From Myxococcales bacterium (GTDB lineage: Bacteria > Myxococcota_A > Polyangia > Palsa-1104 > JAEUJZ01), in the NCBI GenBank assembly GCA_016794505.1, contig JAEUJZ010000014.1, positions 1 through 64,000 of the forward strand: DNA of 64,000 nucleotides. The letters run 5' to 3'. This document shows positions 37,782 through 45,973 of this stretch, one piece after another. Each line of letters begins with the position of its first letter. Position 1 is the stretch's first letter. The notes beneath the pieces were generated by a model, which saw only the letters and a list, made by a program, of their open reading frames with translations, ran no database searches and was not told the origin of the DNA. The position numbers and the translations under genes were made by a program.

Positions 37782-38237
37782 ATGTCCGCACCGCGTCGCT
37801 TGCACCCTGTGCCGCTGGCCGAAGTGCCTGAGCTAGCGCAGCACGATGTCCTGGTCTTCGACGGGGATTGTCGCTTCTGCCAAGCACAAGTGAAGCGCCT
37901 ATCGCGCTGGGCCGGTCCGCAGCTTTCACCGCAGCCGCTGCAGAAGTCGGGCCTGCTGAGCGCGCTCGGCATCGACCATGATGAAGCCATGCGCGCCATG
38001 CAGCTTGTCACGCAAGAAGGCTGGATCTTCTGCGGTGTTGAAGCGGTCGTGCAGGCGCTGCGCAAGCGACCGATTCTGGGACGACTCCTCAAGCTGTACT
38101 ACGTGCCAGGCGTTCGTCAGCTGGCCGATCTTGGCTATCGCCTGATTGCGAAATATCGCTATCGCATCATGGGCCGAGCCATCGCCCGCGGCGAATGCGA
38201 CGGCGGATCCTGCGCGCTGCACTTCCAATCAAAGTAG
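37782..38237 (+). CDS. DCC-family thiol-disulfide oxidoreductase-like protein
   Basis: The 151 residues show the defining DCC motif in LVFDGDCRFCQAQVKRL (DxDCxxC near residue 27) and the conserved tail GEWIFCGVEAV-like GWIFCGVEAVVQALR, then a C-terminal YRLIAKYRYRIMG. The family is predicted to act as thioredoxin-fold redox proteins; substrates are mostly unknown. No signal peptide is visible. The frame stays open far upstream through the antisense of pckG, but ATG 37782 fits the family N-terminus and the -10 box. Confidence 0.88.
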   Translation: MSAPRRLHPVPLAEVPELAQHDVLVFDGDCRFCQAQVKRLSRWAGPQLSPQPLQKSGLLSALGIDHDEAMRAMQLVTQEGWIFCGVEAVVQALRKRPILGRLLKLYYVPGVRQLADLGYRLIAKYRYRIMGRAIARGECDGGSCALHFQSK

Positions 38238-38270
38238 GCGTCCCCCCTTTTCAGCCTCGCGGGCAGTCTT

Positions 38271-38276
38271 TACTCT
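38271..38276 (+). promoter_or_regulatory. -10 box directly upstream of the rhomboid-like start (leaderless type)
   Basis: TACTCT is followed by six bases and ATG 38283. Confidence 0.45.
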
Positions 38277-38282
38277 GCAGGT

Positions 38283-39023
38283 ATGCGGTCTTCCAATCCT
38301 CGCGGTGGGTCCGGTCGGCGCGATGGCCATGTCGTCGAAGTGCGTCTGGGCTCGCAGTTCACACCGGGCGTTCGGGCGGTCCTGATCCTGTTTGCCGTCA
38401 CGTATCTTTTGGGCCTGATTCCGCCGCTGGATGCGCTGATTACCCAACATCTGATCCTGTGGCCAATGGCTGCGATCGGGCGCGAGCCGTATCAGCTGAT
38501 CACGGCGCCGCTCATCATGAACAGCCTGATCGCGCTCTTGTTCGTCGGCCTGCTGCTCTGGCAGATCGGCAGCGCGATTGAAGAGCGCGTGGGCACCCGC
38601 ACGTTCCTTTGGTGGTTGGCCAGCACGAGCCTGGTTTCGACGCTGACCTCGGCGCTGCTCGGACGCATGTGGCCGGCGCAGGGCAGCCTGCCGCTTGCCA
38701 TCGATGGGCATCCGCTGTTTCCGGTGATCTTGCTGGCCTTTGCTCACTATTTCGGCACGACGCAGGCTCGCATGTGGGGCATTGGCGATCCGGTCTCGGG
38801 CCGCGGCTTGGCGTATTTTTTCGTCGGAATCGGCTTGGCGGCCAGCTTGCTTGCCGGACGCTATCTGACGTTCTTTGGTCAGCTTGCGGCCATCGGCTGG
38901 GCCTTCCTGCTTTTGCATCGTCCGCTTCGCCACCTGCGCCGGCCCGCGAAGCGCAAGCTGGGGTTCGTCGACGGTGGTCAGCCGTGGCGGGCGTCAAAAA
39001 GCGAGCAGCGCTGGCTGAACTAA
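38283..39023 (+). CDS. Rhomboid-like integral membrane protein, probably inactive
   Basis: The 246 residues contain about five to six hydrophobic segments (AVLILFAVTYLLGLIP, PLIMNSLIALLFVGLLLW, FPVILLAFAHYFG, GLAYFFVGIGLAASLLAG, FGQLAAIGWAFLLLH). The segment QIGSAIEERVGTRTFLWWLAST matches the W-x-x-G-xx-E-x-xxG region of rhomboids. However, the catalytic GxSG is absent: the corresponding place reads AIDGHPLFP, and no paired His in a later helix is convincing. It may be a pseudoprotease binding membrane substrates. The assignment is by eye only. Confidence 0.6.
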   Translation: MRSSNPRGGSGRRDGHVVEVRLGSQFTPGVRAVLILFAVTYLLGLIPPLDALITQHLILWPMAAIGREPYQLITAPLIMNSLIALLFVGLLLWQIGSAIEERVGTRTFLWWLASTSLVSTLTSALLGRMWPAQGSLPLAIDGHPLFPVILLAFAHYFGTTQARMWGIGDPVSGRGLAYFFVGIGLAASLLAGRYLTFFGQLAAIGWAFLLLHRPLRHLRRPAKRKLGFVDGGQPWRASKSEQRWLN

Positions 39024-39153
39024 ACCGCGTGTTCGCAGAAGCGCTTTCATCGCACCGACTTACGATTTTCTTGTCGTTGGCGCTGAATGGCGCGTGCGGT
39101 TTTCCGTCTGGCCTCCTCACGGCGCAGTGCGTGCCGAAAGAGAGGACGAAGCC

Positions 39154-39939
39154 ATGCATACAAAGCTGTTCAGTCTGGGGGCGTGCGTATTGCTGATGGC
39201 CTGCGGTGCCAAGCAGGCGGCGATTGATGAAGTGCAGTTCGGTCTAACCACGGCGGGCGCCATCGGTCTTTCGGGGGCGCTGGCCATGGACGCCATCAAG
39301 GGACCCGCTTCATCCTGCGCAGCGGTGCAGACAGCGTGCAGCAGCTATCCCTGTACGACGGGCTCGGTCAACGTCAACCTGTCCGCAAGCTGTCCGCTGC
39401 CCTTGGGCGGGGCGGCCTCGGGCTCGGTGACAGTGACCGGCAGCTGGTCTTCAGCGGACTCGGCGATGCTGCAGCAGACATTCACCAATGCCACCGTCGC
39501 AGCGCAGAGCGGAAAAGCCCTGGCCGTGGCCAACGTCACGCGGGTCAGCGCCAGCCGCAGCGGCAACAACATCACGATCTCGTTTTCGGGCGCGAACGCC
39601 ACGGCCGCCGCGTCTGGCAGTGCTGTGGCTGCCGGCGGCAGTCAAAACTGGACGGTAGTCGTCAACACCAAGGGCACCGCCGACCCCAGCGACGACGTTC
39701 TGACCGTCGAAGCGACGTCGGCAAGCGGCGGCGCGGGACTCGGCGCATCTGCACGCGTGGCCAGCATCAAAGGGGCTGTGCTCGATCCCGGCTGTCGCCT
39801 AAACCCCATCGCCGGCAGCGCCGATATCACGCAGGTCTCGGGCTTCGTTCCCACGATTACCAAGATCCAATTCCACGCCGCCTGTGACGGCAAAGCCGAA
39901 GTCGACGGCTCGACGCAGGATCTACAGCTTCTGCCCTAG
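39154..39939 (+). CDS. Hypothetical Cys-rich lipoprotein
   Basis: This 261-residue protein has a clear lipoprotein signal (LFSLGACVLLMACGAKQ). The mature part is Ser/Ala/Thr/Gly-rich with beta-strand patterns (GSVTVTGSWSSADSAML, ITISFSGANATAAASG) and several cysteines near positions 55-85 (SSCAAVQTACSSYPC). I recognise no family. ATG 39154 has AGAGGA upstream; an in-frame codon at 39094 would bury the signal peptide. It converges on the next small gene. Confidence 0.7.
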   Translation: MHTKLFSLGACVLLMACGAKQAAIDEVQFGLTTAGAIGLSGALAMDAIKGPASSCAAVQTACSSYPCTTGSVNVNLSASCPLPLGGAASGSVTVTGSWSSADSAMLQQTFTNATVAAQSGKALAVANVTRVSASRSGNNITISFSGANATAAASGSAVAAGGSQNWTVVVNTKGTADPSDDVLTVEATSASGGAGLGASARVASIKGAVLDPGCRLNPIAGSADITQVSGFVPTITKIQFHAACDGKAEVDGSTQDLQLLP

Positions 39940-39972
39940 CACCGCTTCAGCGGGCGGTCCTTGCGATGTTTG

Positions 39973-40257
39973 CTAGAGCGACTCGGCGGACTTCAAGATC
40001 TCGGCCTGAAAGTTTGTGCGAATCGAGATCAGCGAGCTTTGTCGCATCCGGCCGCGGCCATCGACGAGCTCTAGGTTTGGATTGACGCGCACACCGTCGA
40101 CATCGCTGCCGTCTTCAATATCGATGTGCTGTGTCTTCTGCGGATACGAACTGGAGGCGGCTGGCTGCGGGTCGTGAGGCGCTCGCGTCTGGGTAAAGGC
40201 CGGGCTCGCGACGAGCAAGGAAACACACACAGCCAGCAAAACGGGGGGCTTCGACAT
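39973..40257 (-). CDS. Small secreted protein of unknown function
   Basis: A 94-residue product with a signal peptide (PPVLLAVCVSLLVASPAFT) and a mature part of about 70 residues. Two features are noticeable: the acidic HIDIEDGSDVDGVRVNPNLE and the C-terminal SLISIRTNFQAEILKSAESL, a possible amphipathic helix. The DGSDVDG-type sequence and the ending are similar in style to small myxobacterial exported proteins, but I cannot name a family. The start ATG 40257 has AAGGAG nearby on the minus strand. Confidence 0.65.
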   Translation of the reverse strand: MSKPPVLLAVCVSLLVASPAFTQTRAPHDPQPAASSSYPQKTQHIDIEDGSDVDGVRVNPNLELVDGRGRMRQSSLISIRTNFQAEILKSAESL

Positions 40258-40404
40258 GGGGGGAGCTCCTTTCGTATCGGCGATCAACGCGGCCGCCCAG
40301 CATTCGATCTGCCCGATGCATCGCCGGCCCGATGCATCGCCGGATCGCATCGACGTGCGATACAGTGCCCGCGTCGTTTAAACGGACGTGTGGGGAAATC
40401 CGCC

Positions 40405-41385
40405 ATGAGCCAGTCGAGTCCACTTCTTGCGGCACAGCCAGCGCTTGCGGATCTGCATCGTCACCTCGATGGGTCGCTGCGCCCGACGACAGTGGCCGAG
40501 CTAGCGGCGCAGACCGGACAGGCCGTGCCGCCGGATCTGGCCTTTGTCCCAGGCATGGGCCTGGCCGCGGCGCTGTCCCGCTTTGCCTATACGCTGTCTT
40601 TGCTGCAGACGCCGCAGGCCGTGGCGCGGGTCGCCGCCGAGATGTGCGAAGACGCCGCGGCAGAGGGCGTGACGACGCTTGAGATCCGCTTCGCCCCGCA
40701 GCTTCATCTGCAGCGCGGCGCGTCGATCGAAGCCATCGTCGATGCCGCGCTGCGCGGAATCGCCGACCGCGCGGGCTTGATCCTCTGTGGTCTGTATGGC
40801 GAGCCACCCAGCGTGCTGGAGCAGCTGGTGGCGCTCGCCAAAGCGCGCCCCGGCGTCGTGGGTATCGATCTGGCGGGGGGCCCCAGCGACAGCCATGCCG
40901 TGCGCATGTCCGACTATGCCAGGGCCTTTGTTCAGGCGCGCGAGCTCGGCCTGGGGCGTACCGTTCATGCGGGGGAAGGTCGCCCGCCGGCTGAGATCCG
41001 CGACGCCATCGCGTGCCTGCACGCGCAGCGCATCGGGCACGGAACGACCCTGCTAGACGATCCGCAAGTGACCGACTTGGTGCTGCGACGCGGCGTTTTG
41101 ATCGAAGCCTGCCCGACGAGCAACTGGCACACCGGGGCGATCACCAGCGTGGCTGAGCATCCCCTGCCGCGCTGGCTGGACCGCGGTATCGCGGTCTGCG
41201 TCTGCGCCGACAACACCCTGCTGTCGGCAACCGACGCGCGCCGCGAGCTAGCAGCCGTGGCGCGACTGCCGGGCATGGACGAGCGCAAGATCCAGTCGCT
41301 GATTCAGGCCGGCCACGCCGGGGCCTTCCGTCGACGCGATGCAACACAGCACACGAAGGAAATCGATAGGAATAGGAACGTATGA
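40405..41385 (+). CDS. add: Adenosine deaminase
   Basis: The enzyme hydrolyses (deoxy)adenosine to (deoxy)inosine in purine salvage. The 326 residues show the zinc ligands DLHRHLDGSLRP (HxH, residue ~17), TVHAGEGRPP (zinc His and catalytic Glu in the HAGE motif), RIGHGTTLLDD, EACPTSNWHTGA and CADNTLLSATD (metal Asp). Ser replaces the usual Pro in some of these, as in close ADA-like proteins, so adenine or aminofutalosine as substrate is possible. The C-terminal DRNRNV is coded by the first arm of an AT-rich stem-loop that spans the stop codon. A TACAGT box about 40 bases upstream may be its promoter. Confidence 0.87.
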   Translation: MSQSSPLLAAQPALADLHRHLDGSLRPTTVAELAAQTGQAVPPDLAFVPGMGLAAALSRFAYTLSLLQTPQAVARVAAEMCEDAAAEGVTTLEIRFAPQLHLQRGASIEAIVDAALRGIADRAGLILCGLYGEPPSVLEQLVALAKARPGVVGIDLAGGPSDSHAVRMSDYARAFVQARELGLGRTVHAGEGRPPAEIRDAIACLHAQRIGHGTTLLDDPQVTDLVLRRGVLIEACPTSNWHTGAITSVAEHPLPRWLDRGIAVCVCADNTLLSATDARRELAAVARLPGMDERKIQSLIQAGHAGAFRRRDATQHTKEIDRNRNV

Positions 41386-41405
41386 GTACTAGGTTCCTAT
41401 TCCTA
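41367..41405. terminator. AT-rich perfect inverted repeat spanning the add stop codon
   Basis: TAGGAATAGGAAC (41367-41379) and GTTCCTATTCCTA (41393-41405) are exact inverse complements of 13 bases, separated by a 13-base loop that contains the TGA stop of add. ATTTTG follows. It may terminate add transcription, but the low GC of the stem in this genome and its overlap with coding sequence are unusual, so another role or an insertion remnant is possible. Confidence 0.55.
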
Positions 41406-41494
41406 ATTTTGTGCGAGTTGCTCCTGCCACGGCCTCTCGCTGCCTCGACGGAGGTGCGGCCCCTGCCAACCGCGTAGAACCAGGAACAAGGGGG

Positions 41495-41522
41495 CTTGGC
41501 AAGAGAGCGCTTTTGCTAGACT
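41495..41522 (+). promoter_or_regulatory. Possible promoter of the subtilase gene
   Basis: TTGGCA and TAGACT, about 15-16 bases apart, precede the GTG start by roughly 30 bases, with GGAGAG as ribosome-binding site. Confidence 0.4.
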
Positions 41523-41551
41523 GAGGGCGTACATCGCCCGGAGAGAAAACG

Positions 41552-43108
41552 GTGACCACAAAACGAACGCTTCATCGACCCGCCATCGCGCTGCCGTGGG
41601 GTGTCGCGGTTATGGCGGGCCTTCTGGGTCTGTCGGGGCTGGGCACGCTCAGTCAGCTCTTGTCCGAGCACGCCGCGCAGGATCCGACGCTTGCCAGCCT
41701 GCCTTTGGATGTTGAACGCCACACCCTGCCCGAGCTGGTCGTCGACTTGGACGACCGAGTCAGCGAGGCGCAGGTGCGCGATCTGGCGCAGCGCTATGGG
41801 GCTCGCTTCACGCCGGCATCAAGCTATGTCACGCACGACCGCGTGTATCGCGTACACGTCGACGGCGCGTCGGTGCCTGCCCGGCTGGGTCACATCCTGA
41901 CCGCGCTGCGCCGCGATGCACAGGTCGAAGCCGCGGACTACGCGCTGCTCTATCACATTCCCGAGACAGCGCCCGATGCGCTGACCCACGCTGCGGACCA
42001 GGGGCTTGCCCTGCCGACGCTGCGTACGAATGCCCCGCTGCGCGAGACGCCGCGCTTTCTGCCCAACGACCCCAAGTACCGCTATCAGTGGCACCTGGAC
42101 CAGATCCACATGCCCGAGGCCTGGACCAAGAATCAGGGCGATGGCGTTGTTGTGGCAGTGCTGGATACCGGCGTTACTCCCGTCGAGGATCTGGCCGGGA
42201 CCGAGCTGGTTCCGGGCTGGAACTTCGCCGACAACAACGCGGATACACACGACGATCACGGACATGGCACGCACGTCGCAGGCACCATCGCGCAGACCAC
42301 ACACAACGAGCTAGGCGTGGCCGGCGTCGCCTATCGCGCCAAGATCATGCCGATCAAGGTGCTGTCGGGCTCGGGCTCGGGCAGTGTCGGTGGGATTGCC
42401 GAGGGCATTCGCTGGGCGACGGACCACGGCGCACGCGTCATCAACATGAGCCTGGGCGGGCCGTTCTATTCGCAGGTGCTGGCCAAGGCCGTGCGCTATG
42501 CCGCCGATCATGGGGTGGTGGTGGTCTGCGCAGCCGGCAACGATGGCCGCGGCAAGGTCAGCTATCCCGCCGCCAACAGCGGTGCCATCGCCGTCGCAGC
42601 CACGCAGTATGACGAGGCCACGACGTTTTATTCCAACTGGGGCAAAGAGGTCTTCGTCGCGGCTCCTGGCGGCAACACGCGCCTGGATCAAAACAACGAT
42701 GGTGTTCCCGACGGCGTGCTGCAGAACACCGTCACGCCCGGCAACATCGACAAGCACGACTATCTGCTGTTTATGGGCACGTCGATGGCTTCTCCGCATG
42801 TGGCGGGGGTGGCGGCGCTGCTTCTGTCCGCAGGGGCCCACGACCCGGCCGAGGTCAAGCGCCTGATCGAGCAGACCGCCCATCGCCCAGCGGCGTATCG
42901 TGGCAAGCACGATCCGCACTATGGTGCGGGGATCGTCAACGCCAGCGCCGCGCTGGAAGCATTGGCCACCGCGCACAGCCAAACCACCCCGACGCCGGTT
43001 CGCTCGGGAGCGGGAATGCTCAGCGGCCTGCTTGGCCTGTCGCTCGCCATCGCGCTTTCGCTGTATCTGATTCGCCAGCTTGCTCTTCTTGCCAAGCCCC
43101 ACGCATAG
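41552..43108 (+). CDS. Subtilisin-like serine protease (S8), membrane-anchored at both ends
   Basis: The 518 residues contain the full S8 triad: Asp in VVVAVLDTGVTPVEDL (~205), His in DDHGHGTHVAGTIAQ (~238) and Ser in MGTSMASPHVAGVAALLL (~410). Residues ~10-40 form a signal or membrane segment (GVAVMAGLLGLSGLGTL), ~50-140 are a propeptide-like domain (I9 type; PELVVDLDDRVSEAQVRDLA), and the C-terminus has a second hydrophobic segment (GLLGLSLAIALSLYLIRQLALLA). A calcium-style loop LDQNNDGVPDG is visible at ~375. GTG 41552 is the start, with GGAGAG upstream. It probably acts in the periplasm or at the cell surface. Confidence 0.93.
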   Translation: MTTKRTLHRPAIALPWGVAVMAGLLGLSGLGTLSQLLSEHAAQDPTLASLPLDVERHTLPELVVDLDDRVSEAQVRDLAQRYGARFTPASSYVTHDRVYRVHVDGASVPARLGHILTALRRDAQVEAADYALLYHIPETAPDALTHAADQGLALPTLRTNAPLRETPRFLPNDPKYRYQWHLDQIHMPEAWTKNQGDGVVVAVLDTGVTPVEDLAGTELVPGWNFADNNADTHDDHGHGTHVAGTIAQTTHNELGVAGVAYRAKIMPIKVLSGSGSGSVGGIAEGIRWATDHGARVINMSLGGPFYSQVLAKAVRYAADHGVVVVCAAGNDGRGKVSYPAANSGAIAVAATQYDEATTFYSNWGKEVFVAAPGGNTRLDQNNDGVPDGVLQNTVTPGNIDKHDYLLFMGTSMASPHVAGVAALLLSAGAHDPAEVKRLIEQTAHRPAAYRGKHDPHYGAGIVNASAALEALATAHSQTTPTPVRSGAGMLSGLLGLSLAIALSLYLIRQLALLAKPHA

Positions 43109-43241
43109 CGCATCTCTGACGCCTCGCAGCCCGCCCGTGCCGTGCGAGCGCTGCCGAGCCCGCGTCTGTGCCGGGTGTAGCGCATGACTTCGCGCGGACC
43201 GTCGCTGTGGCTGCATGCGCCGCGGCTCGTGCGTGATTGGG

Positions 43242-43247
43242 TATGAT
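43242..43247 (+). promoter_or_regulatory. -10 box directly upstream of a GTG start (leaderless type)
   Basis: TATGAT is followed by six bases and GTG 43254. It matches the TATAAT consensus at five of six positions. Confidence 0.6.
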
Positions 43248-43253
43248 GGCGCG

Positions 43254-44420
43254 GTGCGCTCCGGGGTCTGTCTGTCGCTGCTGATTGTGCTGTGGGCTCT
43301 GGGCACGTCAGCGGGACACGCCCAGGTCCCAGCAGCCGGTCCTTTGGCTTCGCTGCACGTCGTGGTCTGGCTGTTTGGCGACGCGGATGGCGAATTCCTG
43401 CTGCGCCTGCAAGGTCAGACTGTCGACCTGCCCGTCGTGCTGCAGCCCGAAGCCCGCGACAGCCCCATCCACACCCGCGATGTCCGTCTGCGCCAGGCGC
43501 AAGAGCGAGCCGGCAGCGACCGCGCCGTGGTCTATCGCGAGCCGCTGCCGGGCGGTGGCATGCGCGTGTGTCTTTTTTACAAGCAGCGCATCTTTGCCCG
43601 CGATCTGTCCGAGCCCAATGCGGCCAGCGGCGGGGGTCTCGGAGCCTCGGCGGCTGTCGAGAGTGCGGCGCTGATCCTGCGCTCGGCATTTCGCGCGCTG
43701 CTGGCCGGCGAGGCGCTGGGCAGCGGTGTCGAAGAGACGCTGGCCAAGAGCGCAGCCGACGACGCAGGCCGATCCAACACGCCCGATAGACCGATGCTGC
43801 GCGGCTTCTTTGCTGCGCTCAAGTGGCAGCTTGGCATCGACGGAGTCAGCCCACAGGCCGGCCATGCCCTGGGTCTGTCGGCCGGCTTTGTCGCCGAGCG
43901 CTGGCTGGTGCGCGGCGCCCTGCTTGTCGGCATTCCAGCGCTGGTTCGCGATGCCTTGAGCGTCGTGGCGCTGTCGCGTCATCAGTTGAGCATCTCGGCG
44001 GCCTGGGTGCCGGTTTCGGCCGAGCGTCTGCGGCTGCAGCTTGCCCTCTCGGCGGGCCTCTGCGGGTATCTGCGCGCGACGCAGGAAGTCGACCCCTCGT
44101 ATGAAGCTGCAGCCCCTCGACTGCTGCCCGCGCTGTGCCTGGCACCGCAGCTTGGCCTGTGGCTGCGGCCGACGCTGCGCCTGCCGCTTTTCATCGAACT
44201 AGAAGCCGGAGCCGACGTGCTTTGGGGTCAGCCGCGACTTGGCTATGTCGACGGCGCCAGCTTTCGCGAGCACACGACCCTGTGGCCGCTGCAGCCCGTG
44301 TGGTCGCTGGCCCTCCTATGGATACCTAGCGCGCGGGCCAAAAATACGCAGGCAAAGCAGACGGCGCGGCTGCCCGCCCCGGTAAGCGCCTCGCACCGTC
44401 GAGGTCTCTATGGCGATTGA
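43254..44420 (+). CDS. Secreted protein of unknown function
   Basis: The 388 residues start with a clean signal peptide beginning at GTG 43254 (RSGVCLSLLIVLWALGTSAGHA, cleaved before Q), which fixes this start rather than an in-frame codon at 43215. The N-terminal third (VVVWLFGDADGEFLLRLQGQ, RVCLFYKQRIFARDL) reads as an alpha/beta domain; the C-terminal half alternates hydrophobic residues like an outer-membrane barrel (AGHALGLSAGFVAERWLVRGALLVG, RLQLALSAGLCGYLRA, LWLRPTLRLPLFIELEAGADV). I do not recognise the family. It lies immediately upstream of the ECF sigma factor gene (39-base gap), so it may be in the same unit. Confidence 0.68.
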   Translation: MRSGVCLSLLIVLWALGTSAGHAQVPAAGPLASLHVVVWLFGDADGEFLLRLQGQTVDLPVVLQPEARDSPIHTRDVRLRQAQERAGSDRAVVYREPLPGGGMRVCLFYKQRIFARDLSEPNAASGGGLGASAAVESAALILRSAFRALLAGEALGSGVEETLAKSAADDAGRSNTPDRPMLRGFFAALKWQLGIDGVSPQAGHALGLSAGFVAERWLVRGALLVGIPALVRDALSVVALSRHQLSISAAWVPVSAERLRLQLALSAGLCGYLRATQEVDPSYEAAAPRLLPALCLAPQLGLWLRPTLRLPLFIELEAGADVLWGQPRLGYVDGASFREHTTLWPLQPVWSLALLWIPSARAKNTQAKQTARLPAPVSASHRRGLYGD

Positions 44421-44459
44421 CCCGATCCGCTGCGGCGCGGCCTCTATCTGGGGAACGCC

Positions 44460-45089
44460 GTGAAAAGCAACCTTGCACCCGCGCCAAGCCATGAGCCCGC
44501 ACCGCCCGCAGGCGAAGCCACCAGCGCCGCCATCGATCCGCGCGTGTCGGCGGTCATCGCCGGGGATCGACACACCGCGAGCGTTCTTTTGCTAGAGCTT
44601 CTGCCCCGCATTCGCAACCTGATCCGGTACCTCATCCGCGGCGATCAAGCCGTCGATGACATCGCGCAAGAGGCGATGATCGCTGTGCTGCGCGGTCTGC
44701 CGAGCTATCGCGGCGAAGGCAGCCTGCGCGCCTATTCGGATCGCATCGTGGCGCGCGTCGCGCTGAGCTGGGCCCGGCGCGATCGTCGGCAGAAGGATCG
44801 CGAGCGCGAGTCCGCGGTGCAGCAAGAGCCTTCTGCGTCCATCGAGTCTCCCGAGCAGTATCTGCTGCGTCGGCAGGCCGTCGCGCGCTTGGATCGGCTT
44901 CCGTACGAACAGCGGCATGCCCTGGTCTTGCATCACGTGGTCGGACTCAGCGTGCCAGAAGTCGCGCAGCAGCTCTCTGTTCCCATCGAGACGGTCCGCA
45001 GCCGCCTGCGACTTGCGCAGAACAAGCTGCGGCAGATCGAACAAGAACCGCACGATCCCGGACTCGTGCCCGACCGGGAGGATGATTGA
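44460..45089 (+). CDS. ECF-type RNA polymerase sigma factor
   Basis: The 209 residues contain region 2 (LLPRIRNLIRYLIRGDQAVDDIAQEAMIAVLRGLPSY is the region-2 pattern, with DDIAQE near residue 65) and region 4 (LPYEQRHALVLHHVVGLSVPEVAQQLSVP, then ETVRSRLRLAQNKLR, a helix-turn-helix). The N-terminal ~30 residues are Pro/Ala-rich. The start is GTG 44460. The stop TGA overlaps the next gene's ATG as TGATG, and GGGAGG precedes that start. The downstream membrane protein is a candidate anti-sigma factor, and the third gene a candidate envelope partner. Confidence 0.9.
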   Translation: MKSNLAPAPSHEPAPPAGEATSAAIDPRVSAVIAGDRHTASVLLLELLPRIRNLIRYLIRGDQAVDDIAQEAMIAVLRGLPSYRGEGSLRAYSDRIVARVALSWARRDRRQKDRERESAVQQEPSASIESPEQYLLRRQAVARLDRLPYEQRHALVLHHVVGLSVPEVAQQLSVPIETVRSRLRLAQNKLRQIEQEPHDPGLVPDREDD

Positions 45090-45973
45090 TGTCGTCCCAG
45101 GATCGCAAAGACCCCGTCGAGATCGCACAGGCGGATTCCAGCCTTGGGCTGCCGGGACTCGACGAGCAGCCAGGCCCGGCTGCACCCCTTTCAGCCGCGG
45201 CGCAGCAAGCCCTGGTGAGCGCAGCCCTAGAGGCCGCGTTTCCGCTGCCCCCGTCGTCGCCCCCGTCGTCGCCTTCGTCGTCGCCTTCGTCGTCGCGGCT
45301 GTGGGCCCGGCGCGGTTTTCTGCTGGGCGGATCGGCCGCATTCCTCGGGGCTGCAGCCACACTGTGGCTGCGTGGCCGGCGCCCGCCTGCGCAGCACTCG
45401 ACGCTGGAGCCGACTCCCGCTGCGGCGGTGACACCGGCCCCATCCGCCACGGAAGCGCCTGCTCTTGATTCGCCCGCAGCGCCCGACGCGGCGACGGAGC
45501 CTGCCCTCATGGCCGATACCGCACCCGCGCCATCCACCGTGTCGGGACCCGCGACCAGCGGCGTGCGTCCGCCGTCGGCAAAAAAGGCCAGCGAGGCCAG
45601 CGACTGGCTCTCGCGCGCCAACGAGCGCCGTCGTCAGCGGCGCTTTTCCGAGGCAGCGGCGCTGTATGAACAGGTCTTAAGCCGCTATCCGAAGAGCGAT
45701 GCCGCATATGTCGCGCGGGTCTCGGCCGGCATGCTGTACGTCGAGCGCTTGCGCGATCCCCGTCGCGCGCTGCGCCTGTTTGCCGCGGCGCTGACGCAGC
45801 AGCCACGCGGTGCCTTGAACGAAGAGGCCCGCCTGGGCGTGGCCGATGCATTCCATGCGTTGAACCGTCCGACGCAAGAACGAGCGGCTCTGCAGGACTT
45901 TCTTTCGCACCATCCACAGGCCCTGGCCCGCGCGCAGGTCGAACGAAGGCTGCGCCTGCTGGAGAATCGTTAG
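45089..45973 (+). CDS. Single-pass membrane protein with TPR-like domain; putative anti-sigma partner
   Basis: The 294 residues have a cytosolic N-terminal ~65 residues ending in a Ser/Pro tandem repeat (PSSPPSSPSS type), one membrane segment (GFLLGGSAAFLGAAATLWL, preceded by ARR), a Pro/Ala/Thr-rich linker, and a C-terminal periplasmic TPR-like or tol-pal-type repeat domain (RRFSEAAALYEQVLSRYPKS, DPRRALRLFAAALTQQPRG, QERAALQDFLSHHPQ). The cytosolic part shows no zinc-binding anti-sigma motif. The anti-sigma role is inferred only from its place directly after, and overlapping, the sigma factor gene. The next gene starts at the base after its stop. Confidence 0.7.
   Translation: MSSQDRKDPVEIAQADSSLGLPGLDEQPGPAAPLSAAAQQALVSAALEAAFPLPPSSPPSSPSSSPSSSRLWARRGFLLGGSAAFLGAAATLWLRGRRPPAQHSTLEPTPAAAVTPAPSATEAPALDSPAAPDAATEPALMADTAPAPSTVSGPATSGVRPPSAKKASEASDWLSRANERRRQRRFSEAAALYEQVLSRYPKSDAAYVARVSAGMLYVERLRDPRRALRLFAAALTQQPRGALNEEARLGVADAFHALNRPTQERAALQDFLSHHPQALARAQVERRLRLLENR
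45249..45296 (+). repeat. 12-bp minisatellite coding Ser/Pro repeats
   Basis: About four units of CCGTCGTCGCCC or the CTTCGTCGTCGC variant are in frame in the membrane protein gene and encode PSS(P/S) repeats. Confidence 0.75.
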
